A stretch of 64,000 bases of DNA, taken from positions 1-64,000 of the forward strand of contig NZ_SRSG01000026.1 in the NCBI RefSeq assembly GCF_005543295.1, written 5' to 3'. The stretch comes from Halalkalirubrum salinum. GTDB lineage: Archaea > Halobacteriota > Halobacteria > Halobacteriales > Haloferacaceae. Shown in pieces: positions 26,533 to 37,437 of this stretch; positions within the stretch are counted from its first letter, which is position 1, and each line of letters opens with the position of its first letter. The notes beneath the pieces were generated by a model. It was not told the DNA's origin. It saw only the letters and a list, made by a program, of their open reading frames with translations, and searched no databases. The translations under genes were made by a program, and so were the position numbers.

Positions 26533-27611
26533 GCGCAGTCTACGAACCCGTCTCGGCGGACGCCCACCCAGCGTTGACCACCGAGGGGCGGACGCTCCTG
26601 TACGAGCTGGTGTCGACGCCGTCGGTTTCCGGTGCGGAAGCCGAAGCGGCCTCGCGGCTCGTGGAGTTCTTCGAGGCGCACGATCGGGAGGCGTTCACCG
26701 ACGCGGTCGGCAACGTCCACGCGCCGGGTGACGATACGGCCCTTTTGACCTCACACATCGACACGGTTCCCGGCGAGATCCCCGTCGAGATCAAAGACGG
26801 CGAGGCGGGGCCTGAGCTGTGGGGCAGAGGCAGCGTTGACGCGACGGGACCGCTCGCGGCGATGGCCGTTGCTGCTGTCGAGACTGGGGCGTCTTTCGTC
26901 GGTGTCGTCGGCGAGGAGACGAGCTCCCGGGGCGCGAGACACCTCGTCGAGACGCGCGAGGAACCTGAGGCGGTCATCAACGGCGAACCGTCCGGGTGGG
27001 ACGGGATTACCCTCGGGTACCGCGGCTTCCTCGCGGGAACGTACGTCGCGACGAGCGAGTCGGGCCACACCTCCCGGCCGGAGCCGAACGCAATCCAGCA
27101 CGCGATCGGGTGGTGGAACCGTGTCGAGGCCGTGTTCGATCCCGACGAGTGGCGCCCAACGTTCGAGCAGGTGACGACAAAACCCGTCGGCTTCGACGGC
27201 GGCGTCTCCGTTGACGGGCTGTCAATGGAGGCGACTGTCGACGTGCAGTTGCGGGTGCCGCCGAACCTGACGATCGACGAGGTCCGCGAACTCGCCGACG
27301 CCGAACTGGAAACCGGGACGGTCAACTGGAAAGAGCCGATCCCACCGGTGATGACAGACCCCCGAACGCCCTTGGCGCGGGCGTTCCGCGTCGCGATTCG
27401 TGCGACCGACGGTGACCCTCGGCTGCTCAGAAAAACCGGCACAAGCGATATGAACCTCTACGCGGCTGACTGGGACTGTCCGATGGTCACCTACGGGCCG
27501 GGCGACTCTTCCCTTGATCACGCCCCCGACGAGCATCTCCCGCTCGCGGACTTCGATCGAGCCGTCGACGTCCTGGTGTCGGTCTGTGAATCCATGGAGG
27601 TGGGCAAATGA
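26529..27611 (+). CDS. argE: ArgW-ornithine hydrolase (LysK/ArgE family)
   Basis: A 360-residue M20-family zinc peptidase that releases ornithine from ArgW, so the carrier can be reused. Metal-binding landmarks are LLTSHIDTVPGEI, GRGSVDATGPLAA, FVGVVGEETSSRGARH and RKTGTSDMNLYA, as in LysK. About 50 N-terminal residues precede the first metal ligand. It overlaps argD upstream and argF downstream by 4 bp. LysK homologues can also release lysine; in this operon ornithine is the expected product. Confidence 0.93.
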   Translation: MSAVYEPVSADAHPALTTEGRTLLYELVSTPSVSGAEAEAASRLVEFFEAHDREAFTDAVGNVHAPGDDTALLTSHIDTVPGEIPVEIKDGEAGPELWGRGSVDATGPLAAMAVAAVETGASFVGVVGEETSSRGARHLVETREEPEAVINGEPSGWDGITLGYRGFLAGTYVATSESGHTSRPEPNAIQHAIGWWNRVEAVFDPDEWRPTFEQVTTKPVGFDGGVSVDGLSMEATVDVQLRVPPNLTIDEVRELADAELETGTVNWKEPIPPVMTDPRTPLARAFRVAIRATDGDPRLLRKTGTSDMNLYAADWDCPMVTYGPGDSSLDHAPDEHLPLADFDRAVDVLVSVCESMEVGK

Positions 27612-28501
27612 GCCTCTCGATCGAGCACTTCCTCGACATCGACGATCTGAGCGCCGCGGAGCTTGAGACGGTCCTCGATCGGGCTGAAGCCATGAAATCC
27701 GGCGCAGACGACGCCCAACTCCCCCAACAGACGCTCGGGATGCTCTTCGAGAAGCCGAGCACCCGGACGCGGATCTCCTTCGAAACCGGGATGACGAAAC
27801 TCGGCGGGCACGCGATCTTCATGGGTCCAGAAGATATCCAGCTGGGTCACGGCGAACCGCTGAAAGACACCGCCAGAGCGGCCTCACGCTATGTTGACGG
27901 CATTATGGCCCGGCTGTTCGCCCACGAAGATATCGAGACGATCGCCGAGTACAGCGAGGTTCCCGTCATCAACGGCCTCACCGACGACGCCCACCCGTGT
28001 CAGACGCTCGCAGATCTGTTGACGATCCGCGAGCGCTTCGACGAGGACGTTTCGGTCGCGTGGGTCGGCGACGGCAACAACGTTGGCCAGTCGTTCGTCA
28101 TCGGCTGCGCGCTCGCCGGCATTGAGCTGACTGTCGCCACGCCGCCCGACTACGGGATGGACGACGACGTGCTCGATCGCGCCGCCGAGATCGGCAACCC
28201 ACCCGCGGTGACCACAGATCCAACCGAGGCGATCGAGGGTGTGGACGTCGTCTATACCGACGTGTGGGTCAGTATGGGACAGGAAGACCGACGCGAGGAG
28301 AAGCTGGCGGCGTTCGAGGGCTTTCAGCTGAACGAGACGCTGCTTGCGGGCAGCGACGCAAAGGTGATGCACTGTCTGCCCGCCCACCGCGGCGAGGAGA
28401 TCACCGACGCCGTCGTCGAGAGCGATCGGGCGATCGTCTGGGATCAGGCCGAAAACCGCCTGCACGCCCAGAACGCGCTGTTGGTCGAACTGCTCGGCTG
28501 A
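27608..28501 (+). CDS. argF: ornithine carbamoyltransferase
   Basis: A 297-residue transferase that makes citrulline from ornithine and carbamoyl phosphate, linking the carrier-bound branch to ArgG-ArgH. The carbamoyl-phosphate loop is EKPSTRTRISFE, the ornithine loop is HCLPAHRGEEI, and DDAHPCQTLADLLTI lies between. Length is typical. It is the last gene of the operon. Its last codons and stop are duplicated in tandem directly downstream (see the repeat at 28483). Confidence 0.97.
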   Translation: MSLSIEHFLDIDDLSAAELETVLDRAEAMKSGADDAQLPQQTLGMLFEKPSTRTRISFETGMTKLGGHAIFMGPEDIQLGHGEPLKDTARAASRYVDGIMARLFAHEDIETIAEYSEVPVINGLTDDAHPCQTLADLLTIRERFDEDVSVAWVGDGNNVGQSFVIGCALAGIELTVATPPDYGMDDDVLDRAAEIGNPPAVTTDPTEAIEGVDVVYTDVWVSMGQEDRREEKLAAFEGFQLNETLLAGSDAKVMHCLPAHRGEEITDAVVESDRAIVWDQAENRLHAQNALLVELLG

Positions 28502-28552
28502 TCTGGTCGAACTACTCGGCTGATCGTATTAGTCGAACAACTTGAGCGATCG
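28483..28552. repeat. tandem echo of the argF 3' end
   Basis: The 22-bp unit GGTCGAACTGCTCGGCTGAT+CT (28483-28504) contains the last argF codons and the TGA. It recurs at 28505-28526 with 2 changes and again, strongly decayed, at 28527-28552. Because 22 is not a multiple of three, the copies are not coding. The same kind of gene-end duplication occurs at 33,751 and 50,495. Confidence 0.8.
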
Positions 28553-28632
28553 GTCGCACTCACCTGCCTCTGCGCGGTGGTTTCGGCAAAAAATATCGAT
28601 CCCGTTCGCTGAATTTGGTATTCGTCGACTGA

Positions 28633-29106
28633 TTACTCACGCATGGTTGCGTACACCGCGCCGAGTACAATCCCGTAGACCGTGTGGCCAACAAGACTCT
28701 CGACACCGATGTTCGGCAGCGGCGGCGCACCGGCGAAGCCGACCGCCGACAGCCAGATTGGCATCACAAGTACCGCGAAGATCACCCACACCGCAATCCC
28801 GTATACCGTGCCGGTTGCGACTGTTTTCCCGATCGACGCGTCCGATTCGAGGGCGACACCGGCGATCGCGGCGAACACGAGCCCGAGAACTGCTCCGTGA
28901 GACATGTGAATAATCCAGCCGATCGCACCTGCCGGTCCCTCGATACCGTACAGCGCTGGAATCGCCATCTGCAGCACCATCGGTGTCATGAGGCTCATGA
29001 GCGCCCCAAAGGCGAGTCCGCCGGCCAACCCACCGACGACACCCGGCTTCCAGCTCTCTGAGTCGGTCACTGTGCTTGCTGTCGCTGATTCAGTTTGTGT
29101 CGACAT
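28633..29106 (-). CDS. four-helix membrane protein, unknown function
   Basis: A 157-residue polytopic protein. A hydrophilic Ser/Thr-rich N-terminus is followed by about four hydrophobic segments, roughly at residues 25-47 (Gly-rich GGLAGGLAFGALMSLM), 60-85, 95-120 and 130-155. Haloarchaeal members of such families are sometimes mislabelled as histidine kinases; no kinase motif is present. ATG 29106 is preferred because the longer frame adds a tail with no membrane character that overlaps the promoter of the divergent helicase. Function unknown. Confidence 0.65.
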   Translation of the reverse strand: MSTQTESATASTVTDSESWKPGVVGGLAGGLAFGALMSLMTPMVLQMAIPALYGIEGPAGAIGWIIHMSHGAVLGLVFAAIAGVALESDASIGKTVATGTVYGIAVWVIFAVLVMPIWLSAVGFAGAPPLPNIGVESLVGHTVYGIVLGAVYATMRE

Positions 29107-29248
29107 ACGGTTAGTAATCGCGAAGTTACCGGAAAGGATTGCTGCTATTGTGCGGCGATACTGCACATCCTTCGGGTTGGCACTGTTTCATGTTGCCCTG
29201 TGGGTTTGCAGCCGAGGGTTTTAGCCGGATCGCGGCGAATCACTCCCT

Positions 29249-31444
29249 GTGGCAGCCGTCGACGACAGCCTTCGGTTCTTCCCCTACAAGGAGCCGTACC
29301 CGAACCAACGGGAGGCGATCGATCGGATTGCGAACTCGCTGGCGCGCGGGCAGGATGTCCTGCTCGAGGGCGCGCCGGGGACTGGCAAGACGCTCTCAGC
29401 GTTAGTCCCGGCGCTGTCGTTCGCCCGCGAACACGACAAGACGGTGGTCATTACGACAAACGTCCACCAGCAGATGCGCCAATTCATCGAGGATGCCCGC
29501 GCGATCACCCGGACCGAGCCGATCCGGGCGGTCGTCTTCCGCGGCAAGTCCTCGATGTGTCACATCGACGTTGGCTATCAGGAGTGTCAGTCGCTGCGCG
29601 ACACCACCCGATCGCTCGTGGACAAACAGGCCGATCGGGCCCAGCTCGAACGCCGCGAACAGGAGCTCCTTGAGGAGGGCCGCGAGGGCGACACAGACGC
29701 CACCGAGGCCCGAGGGGCGATCGTCGAGGAACTCGAATCGGTCGAGGCAGAGATCGACGATGTCGCAGAGACGAACGTCTGTGACTACTATTACAACAAC
29801 CTCACCGACGACACTGACGAGTTTTTCTCCTGGCTCTTCGAGGATGTCCGGACACCCGACGAAATCTTCGAACACGCCGGCAGCCAGGGCTTTTGCGGCT
29901 ACGAACTGCTCAAGGAGGGCCTCGAATCCGTCGATCTCGTGGTTTGTAACTACCACCACCTGCTCGATCCGATGATCCGCGAGCAGTTCTTCCGGTGGCT
30001 CGATCGCGACCCGGCGGACGTGATCACCGTGTTCGACGAGGCCCACAATATCGAGGGGGCCGCCCGCGACCACGCGACACGGACGCTGACAGAGAACACC
30101 CTCGCCTCGGCGATCGACGAACTAGAGGGAACAGACGACTCTCGCGCCCAGCCGGCGCTGAACGTGATCGGTGCGTTCCACGAGGCGCTCATCGAGACGT
30201 ACGAGTCGTCGTTCGGCTTCGGCGATCGCGAATCCGTCGGCGACGCCTGGACGGACGTCCCCATCGCGAACGAGGACGCCCGCGACGAGCTTACGCTTGC
30301 GTTCCTCGATCGCTACGAGGGCAAAGGGATTGGTATCGAAACTGAACTGGCGATCCAGCTGGGGCAGGCGTTCGACGAGGAGTACGAACGAGCGTACAAG
30401 GAAGGCGAAGCAACTACGCGCGCAGAGTCGTCGACGCTCGAGGCGGCGACGTTCATCAGCACGTGGATGGACGAAGGTGCCGAACTGGGCCAACATCCGG
30501 TCCTCGGCGTGCGTCGAGACGCCGGCACCGACGAGGTCTACGGCCGCGCAGAGTTGTACACCTGCATTCCCCGAGAGGTAACGCGCGGGCTGTTCGAGGA
30601 GGTGTACGGGAGTGTGCTCATGAGCGCGACGCTTCGGCCCTTCGACGTCACCGAGGACGTCCTCGGGTTGGACAACCCTGCAACTCTCGCGTACGGTCTC
30701 GAGTATCCTGAACAGAACCGCCGGACATACGCGGTCAAGACGCCGGCGTTGTTCGCCAGCGAGCGATCGAACCCCGAAACCCAGTCGATTATCGCCGACC
30801 TGCTGTCAGACGTAATCCGCTTTACGCCTGGCAACACGCTCGCGTTCTTTCCCTCCTACGCCGAAGCCGAACGGTACCACGGGCGACTCAGCGGTTCGAT
30901 CGGCGGGCCAGCCGCAGGCGACCTCGGCGAGTTGCTGCTCGACGAGGCGGGCGTCCCGACCGAAGACCTCCGCCAGCAGTTCGTCACGAGCGAGGATGCG
31001 GCGCTTTTCACCTCGCTTTGGGGCACACTCGCAGAAGGTGTGAGCTTCGACGGCGACGACGCCCGCACTGTCGTCGTGGTCGGTGTTCCCTATCCGCACC
31101 TTTCAGAGCGAATGGATGCCGTCCAGGCGGCGTACGATCGCATCTACGGCGGCTCCCCCGGCGGTCGCGACGCCGGCTGGGCGTACGCCGTCGAGATTCC
31201 GACGATCAGAAAGACCAGACAGGCGCTCGGCCGGGTGATCCGATCGCCAGAGGACTTCGGCGTCCGGATTCTCGCGGACAAACGCTACACGAACGCCGAT
31301 ATGGGCAAATACAGCGTGCGAAAGGCATTCCCAATCGAGGAACGCGAGGAGCTAACCGACATTGCGCCCACGAAGCTCAAGTTCGCTATGCTGAACTTCT
31401 TCAGGGATCACGACGCCTACGACGGCGAGCCGCCCGCCCCGTAG
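29249..31444 (+). CDS. XPD/Rad3-like Fe-S DNA helicase
   Basis: A 731-residue superfamily 2 helicase, probably a 5'-3' DNA helicase acting in repair or replication stress. Walker A is GAPGTGKT (residues 41-48) and the DEAH box is VFDEAHNIEG (about 261-270). Between them four Cys at 104, 113, 178 and 216 (MCHID, ECQSL, VCDYY, FCGYE) match the 4Fe-4S domain of XPD, Rad3 and DinG. Helicase motif VI is RKTRQALGRVIRSPEDFG. The Cys113-Cys178 segment carries a charged coiled-coil-like Glu/Arg insert (about 125-172), longer than usual. The GTG start has TATA-like GGTTTTAGC about 30 bp upstream. It converges on ligA. Confidence 0.88.
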   Translation: MAAVDDSLRFFPYKEPYPNQREAIDRIANSLARGQDVLLEGAPGTGKTLSALVPALSFAREHDKTVVITTNVHQQMRQFIEDARAITRTEPIRAVVFRGKSSMCHIDVGYQECQSLRDTTRSLVDKQADRAQLERREQELLEEGREGDTDATEARGAIVEELESVEAEIDDVAETNVCDYYYNNLTDDTDEFFSWLFEDVRTPDEIFEHAGSQGFCGYELLKEGLESVDLVVCNYHHLLDPMIREQFFRWLDRDPADVITVFDEAHNIEGAARDHATRTLTENTLASAIDELEGTDDSRAQPALNVIGAFHEALIETYESSFGFGDRESVGDAWTDVPIANEDARDELTLAFLDRYEGKGIGIETELAIQLGQAFDEEYERAYKEGEATTRAESSTLEAATFISTWMDEGAELGQHPVLGVRRDAGTDEVYGRAELYTCIPREVTRGLFEEVYGSVLMSATLRPFDVTEDVLGLDNPATLAYGLEYPEQNRRTYAVKTPALFASERSNPETQSIIADLLSDVIRFTPGNTLAFFPSYAEAERYHGRLSGSIGGPAAGDLGELLLDEAGVPTEDLRQQFVTSEDAALFTSLWGTLAEGVSFDGDDARTVVVVGVPYPHLSERMDAVQAAYDRIYGGSPGGRDAGWAYAVEIPTIRKTRQALGRVIRSPEDFGVRILADKRYTNADMGKYSVRKAFPIEEREELTDIAPTKLKFAMLNFFRDHDAYDGEPPAP

Positions 31445-31453
31445 TCGGCTGCA

Positions 31454-31476
31454 GTGCGATCGTCCGGCGATCGCAC
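31454..31476. terminator. perfect hairpin between convergent genes
   Basis: GTGCGATCG-TCCGG-CGATCGCAC is a perfect 9-bp stem with a 5-base loop, located between the stop codons of the Rad3-like helicase and the oppositely oriented ligA. It may serve as a bidirectional transcription barrier. It is also built from the CGATCG hexamer that is over-represented in this genome. Confidence 0.45.
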
Positions 31477-31504
31477 GTGGTTCCAAACTGTCCACTCGCT
31501 CCGC

Positions 31505-33625
<2,121 letters not shown>

Positions 33626-33750
33626 TTAGGCTAGGATCTCCAGGGATGAAAAACCGATCAGGATGTCGCCGCGCCGTGGTCATCCGCGGATTGTGCGATC
33701 GTCGAACAGCGATCGGCTTTCGGCGACTATCTGCGACACATTTGCGCGAA

Positions 33751-33840
33751 CAGCGATCACTCATGCTGCATGCGTTCGAACAGCGATCACCCATGCTGCA
33801 TCCGCTCGAACAGCGATCGACGTCCGCGTTCGAGCCCGTA
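33751..33840. repeat. 30-bp tandem echo of the DUF2157 gene 3' end
   Basis: The unit (plus strand) CAGCGATCACTCATGCTGCA+10 bp at 33751-33780 and 33781-33810 differs at only 3 of 30 bases. A third, diverged copy lies at 33811-33840. The 33781 copy contains the last codons and stop of the leftward DUF2157 gene (FERMQHG-stop). The 33751 copy repeats this as FERMQHE-stop beyond the gene end. The period is 10 codons, so the frame is kept. Confidence 0.85.
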
Positions 33841-35136
33841 GCCGACCGCGAGTAACGTGGCACCTGCGACGACGAGCGCGATCGGCCCCGAGAGGCCGTC
33901 GATGACGGTTGACAGGAGGAACAGCCCAAGCTGTGCGACGAACGCAGCGATCGCCGCGTTGACGAGTGCCGTCGATCCCGCGGTGTAGCCCGCCCAGACT
34001 GAAAGCACCAACACGGCTAAACAGATTGCGTTGAGCACGAATACGAGCGGATCGCCGGCGAGCACCGCTGGTGGGGCTCCCGCCAATGCGATCGCGCCTG
34101 CGGCCGCGGCACCGCCGAAGGCCGGCCATGCGAGGCGATCGACCCACCGTGACTCTGCGGAATCTCGCCGGGTTGCAAGCGCAGAGAGCGCGAGAACGAT
34201 GGTCGCCCCAATCGCGATCGGGCCCCATACCCGAACCGGCTCGAACGGGGACGTTGTGGCTGCGAAGCCGTCGCTGATTGCCCACAAAAGCGGGATGACG
34301 ATCCCGAGGAGTCCGACGAACCGGTAGGCGTCGGCGACTCCCTCGTCGCTTGCACCCAGCGGCGCGGTAGCGATCGCCGCCAACAATGTGCCGTACGCCG
34401 CCACGGACACGAACGGTACCACCGGGGTTGACAGCGAAATCACGAGCGCTCCGACGACGGCCAACCCAAGTACTGTCGCCAGTCGTGACGCAATGAGATG
34501 CCCCGCAGGAACTGCGACGATCGCCCACGCCGCCAGCAGGACCCTGGGCTCGATTGCGAGATCGTACAGGTCAGTGAGCATGAAAAGCGCCAGTCCGACG
34601 AGGCCGCTACCAGCAGTCCACACCGCGGCTCCCGACCGGGGTGCCACGCGCGTCGACCACAGCTGCCAGCCGATTGCAAACGAGCCGATCGGTGCGACGA
34701 CCAACAGGGCCGCGCGGGCTGTCCGGGAAATTGTGGCCCAGTTGGCGGTGAGATAGACGACAATTCCTGCCGTCACGAGAACGGCGCCCATCAGCGAGAC
34801 GATCGCGACGAGCCGCGATCGTCCGTAGACGAGCTGATCATCAGTCGTTAATCGGTCCCTACCGGCCTGGCTGCCTGCGGCATCGCCATCTTCGGTCTCC
34901 GGTTCGGCCGGCTGCGATTCATACCGCGACCTGAGTATTTCGGCCTGCTTGTCAGTGACAAGGCCTTCGGTCTGCCAGCGATCGACCTCCCGAGCGAGCC
35001 ACGCCCACTGCCGGGGAGCGATCTCGATCGGCTCGAGTTCAGGCATCTCGACGTCTGAATCCGTTCCCCACAGCTCGGTCGGATCCGCCGTTGACACTGT
35101 CTCGTCCTCGTTGGATGGGTCGTCTGTGGGGGCCAT
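33787..35136 (-). CDS. DUF2157 multi-spanning membrane protein
   Basis: A 449-residue membrane protein. The cytoplasmic N-terminus contains the DUF2157 hallmark, a helix WLAREVDRWQTEGLVTDKQ that proposes an adaptor-like domain, and an acidic linker. About 12 hydrophobic segments follow from residue 110 to the end. Members are common in haloarchaea and bacteria; their transport or sensor role is not established. TATA-like TTTTTAGTAG lies about 27 bp before the ATG. The C-terminus ends in a basic helix (GYGLERGRRSLFERM) whose DNA is tandemly duplicated past the stop. Confidence 0.8.
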   Translation of the reverse strand: MAPTDDPSNEDETVSTADPTELWGTDSDVEMPELEPIEIAPRQWAWLAREVDRWQTEGLVTDKQAEILRSRYESQPAEPETEDGDAAGSQAGRDRLTTDDQLVYGRSRLVAIVSLMGAVLVTAGIVVYLTANWATISRTARAALLVVAPIGSFAIGWQLWSTRVAPRSGAAVWTAGSGLVGLALFMLTDLYDLAIEPRVLLAAWAIVAVPAGHLIASRLATVLGLAVVGALVISLSTPVVPFVSVAAYGTLLAAIATAPLGASDEGVADAYRFVGLLGIVIPLLWAISDGFAATTSPFEPVRVWGPIAIGATIVLALSALATRRDSAESRWVDRLAWPAFGGAAAAGAIALAGAPPAVLAGDPLVFVLNAICLAVLVLSVWAGYTAGSTALVNAAIAAFVAQLGLFLLSTVIDGLSGPIALVVAGATLLAVGYGLERGRRSLFERMQHG

Positions 35137-35183
35137 ACGCGGCTCAACACGCTGGGGCTACTAAAAACGGCACCCGAATTTTC

Positions 35184-36365
35184 TCACTCCGAGTCGTCTT
35201 CTTCGGGCAACGAGAGGACGTTCTCGCGGCCAAGTCGGAACCCGTCGAGATCGCCCTCCTCGCGGAGCCCTTTGGTCACCTGGCTCGTCTTGGCGTCGGT
35301 CCATCCCAGCTCCTCGGCGACGGCCTGTTGTTTCATCCGCCCGCCGTTTTGCGCTAACAGTTTGATGACCTGCTCTTCGTTGCTCAACAGCTCTTGATCG
35401 ATCGCGTCGGCTGTTTCGTCGGTCTCGTCCGCGTCTGCGGTGTCAGCTTCATCGGCAGCTGTTCCAGCAGTTCCACTGGCGGCTGCACCGGTCGTTCCGT
35501 CAACCGCGGCCGGTTCTGGTACAGTACCCTCCGCGTCGTCCCCGCGTCGCCGCCTGTAGAAGAGTATCCCTCCAGCAAGCAGCGCGAGGATAACTGCCGC
35601 GGCCGCGAGTCCACCGAGGGGGCCGATCGCCGACAGGAGCCCGCGCTCGGCCGTGACTATCTGTGGCTGTCCGGAGCCGAACTCGGTTGGCCCAGACCAC
35701 ATGACCGATTGATCGCGGGTCTCTGTGGGGTTCGGTGAGGCGGTTTCGAGCGCATACGATTCCGGCCACGAAACGAGCAGGCGGGTGTCTTCATCGAGGA
35801 ACATCCCCTCGATTGCGTCGCCGATCACGAGTTGATCGTCCGCTGTCGTGGCAAATCCCTGCCACTGGAACTCGTAGCTGATGACGCCGTACTCCCGTGG
35901 CAGCTCGCGGCGATCGGCGCTCACGGTCATCCCCGTTATTGCCATCTCTCGGCCAGTCGCCGCCGAGGCCTCCTCGGCGGTCGTGTTCATTCGGTCTTCG
36001 AACCTGGACTCGTACTCGCTGGGATCGGCCGCGATCTCGTCGGCGATCGCTTCGAACGCCTGGACGTCCTCGTCGGTCGTCAGCTCGGTACGGTACTCGA
36101 TCGTCCACCTCGCGGTCCCGTTCGCTGCGACGTCGACTGATAACAGGATGTCATCGGGATCAATATCAGTCTGTTCGAGCGCCGTCCCGTCGAGCTGTGT
36201 GCGATCGACGGTCTCTCCATTTGGCATTGCCCCCGTACTCGCGGTGACTGCGCCGACGCCGATCGATGCGGCGATGAGCAGCCAGCATACAACCCCGACG
36301 GTGACGATTCGGCGCACGGACGGGTCAATGATTTGCCCCAATAAAACGGTTGTCACACGTCGCAC
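35184..36365 (-). CDS. membrane-anchored winged-helix protein (DUF7345-like)
   Basis: A 393-residue protein with an unusual layout. It has an N-terminal signal or anchor (about 19-42, IVTVGVVCWLLIAASIGVG), an extracytoplasmic beta-rich domain (about 65-240), a second membrane helix (about 250-275, GGLAAAAVILALLAGGILFYRRRR), a long acidic/Ala linker, and a C-terminal cytoplasmic winged helix (about 330-393, EEQVIKLLAQNGGRMKQQA). The topology suggests a one-component transmembrane regulator with an outside sensor and an inside DNA-binding domain. It lies 6 bp after the secreted DUF7096-like gene, with which such proteins are typically paired in haloarchaea. Confidence 0.75.
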   Translation of the reverse strand: MRRVTTVLLGQIIDPSVRRIVTVGVVCWLLIAASIGVGAVTASTGAMPNGETVDRTQLDGTALEQTDIDPDDILLSVDVAANGTARWTIEYRTELTTDEDVQAFEAIADEIAADPSEYESRFEDRMNTTAEEASAATGREMAITGMTVSADRRELPREYGVISYEFQWQGFATTADDQLVIGDAIEGMFLDEDTRLLVSWPESYALETASPNPTETRDQSVMWSGPTEFGSGQPQIVTAERGLLSAIGPLGGLAAAAVILALLAGGILFYRRRRGDDAEGTVPEPAAVDGTTGAAASGTAGTAADEADTADADETDETADAIDQELLSNEEQVIKLLAQNGGRMKQQAVAEELGWTDAKTSQVTKGLREEGDLDGFRLGRENVLSLPEEDDSE

Positions 36366-36371
36366 GGCTCG

Positions 36372-37256
36372 TTATTGTACGGATTCCCACTCTTGCTGCT
36401 CGGACGATTGGTTCGACTGGCCTGTCTCAGAGCGATCGTTCGATGATCCGCTGTCACGGTCTCCGGATGGCCCGTCTCTGTCATCGTCAGTATTGGTTCC
36501 TGCCTGGTTGTCGGTGCCGTTCCCCGCGCGATCGTCGGGCTGTCCTGGGTCACGATCGCCTGGCGGTCCGGTTTCCTCGCCGGCATTCCCGCCGGGGCCG
36601 CCGGGCATGTCAGAGCCGTTTGCGGCTTGTGATGCGTTCGCAGGTGGGCCCATCGGGCTTCCGGCTCGATCGCCGCCGATGCCGCGGGCAATTTCTCTGA
36701 CCTCGGGACCGCGAAGCTCACTTGCCTGTGTTCTCAGCGTCGAGATCCGTTCAGCGTCGACGCCCCGATCGGCTAACATCTCCGTCGGAATTCCTTCGGC
36801 TGCCGTAGCGCTCTCGTTTGTCGTCCGCTCGATCGACCGAATCTCGACGGCTAGTTGCGCCATTCGTGCGCGATACTGCCCTTCAGACAGTTCACCCGCT
36901 TCACGCTGCTCACGGAGCGCTTCTTGTTGTGCCTCGAGTTCTTCCAGTCGGGCTTCGTTATTCTCGAGTCGCTCGTCGACGAGATCGGCTCGCGATTCGT
37001 TCGAGGCGGCCTGTGCGACCTGCAGTCCGAACGATCGGGCTTCGACTTCGCCGTCAATTTCGGCTTTTTGTACGCCGACGACGCCAGCGAACTGCTCGCC
37101 CGGCTTCGTTTCGTTTTCATCTGCTGATTCGTTGAGCTGTGCTGTGTTCCCGTCGGACTGTGCGAGTGGCCCGCTGCCGACCGCTGTGGCGGCCGGGATG
37201 ACCGCGAGGAGGGCGATCAGCACCAGGGAAAAGGCAATCGTGGCCTGTCGGTTCAT
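36372..37256 (-). CDS. secreted coiled-coil protein (DUF7096-like)
   Basis: A 294-residue exported protein. A cleavable Sec signal occupies residues 1-25 (TIAFSLVLIALLAVIPAATA). A conserved domain with FAGVVGVQKAEIDGEVEARSF follows, then a coiled coil (about 85-150, ERLENNEARLEELEAQQEAL) and a disordered Gly/Asp/Asn-rich tail. It begins an operon with the membrane-anchored winged-helix gene. The pair may act as an extracellular sensing module in which this protein is the ligand or partner of the sensor domain; that is inference from gene order and topology only. Confidence 0.7.
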   Translation of the reverse strand: MNRQATIAFSLVLIALLAVIPAATAVGSGPLAQSDGNTAQLNESADENETKPGEQFAGVVGVQKAEIDGEVEARSFGLQVAQAASNESRADLVDERLENNEARLEELEAQQEALREQREAGELSEGQYRARMAQLAVEIRSIERTTNESATAAEGIPTEMLADRGVDAERISTLRTQASELRGPEVREIARGIGGDRAGSPMGPPANASQAANGSDMPGGPGGNAGEETGPPGDRDPGQPDDRAGNGTDNQAGTNTDDDRDGPSGDRDSGSSNDRSETGQSNQSSEQQEWESVQ

Positions 37257-37437
37257 ATCTGGCTAGTGGCGATGCGGTCAGTTATAGCACGTCGATCGTA
37301 ACCCAGAATTTGGCCGAATTATCCCGGATTATCCCCGGCGTGTTCGCCGCGATCGCTCCAGCAGCCAACAATCGGGCAGCGGCGGCTTTTGCCGTAACTG
37401 ACGGTCATAAACGAGTGGAGATATATGCATGAGATAC

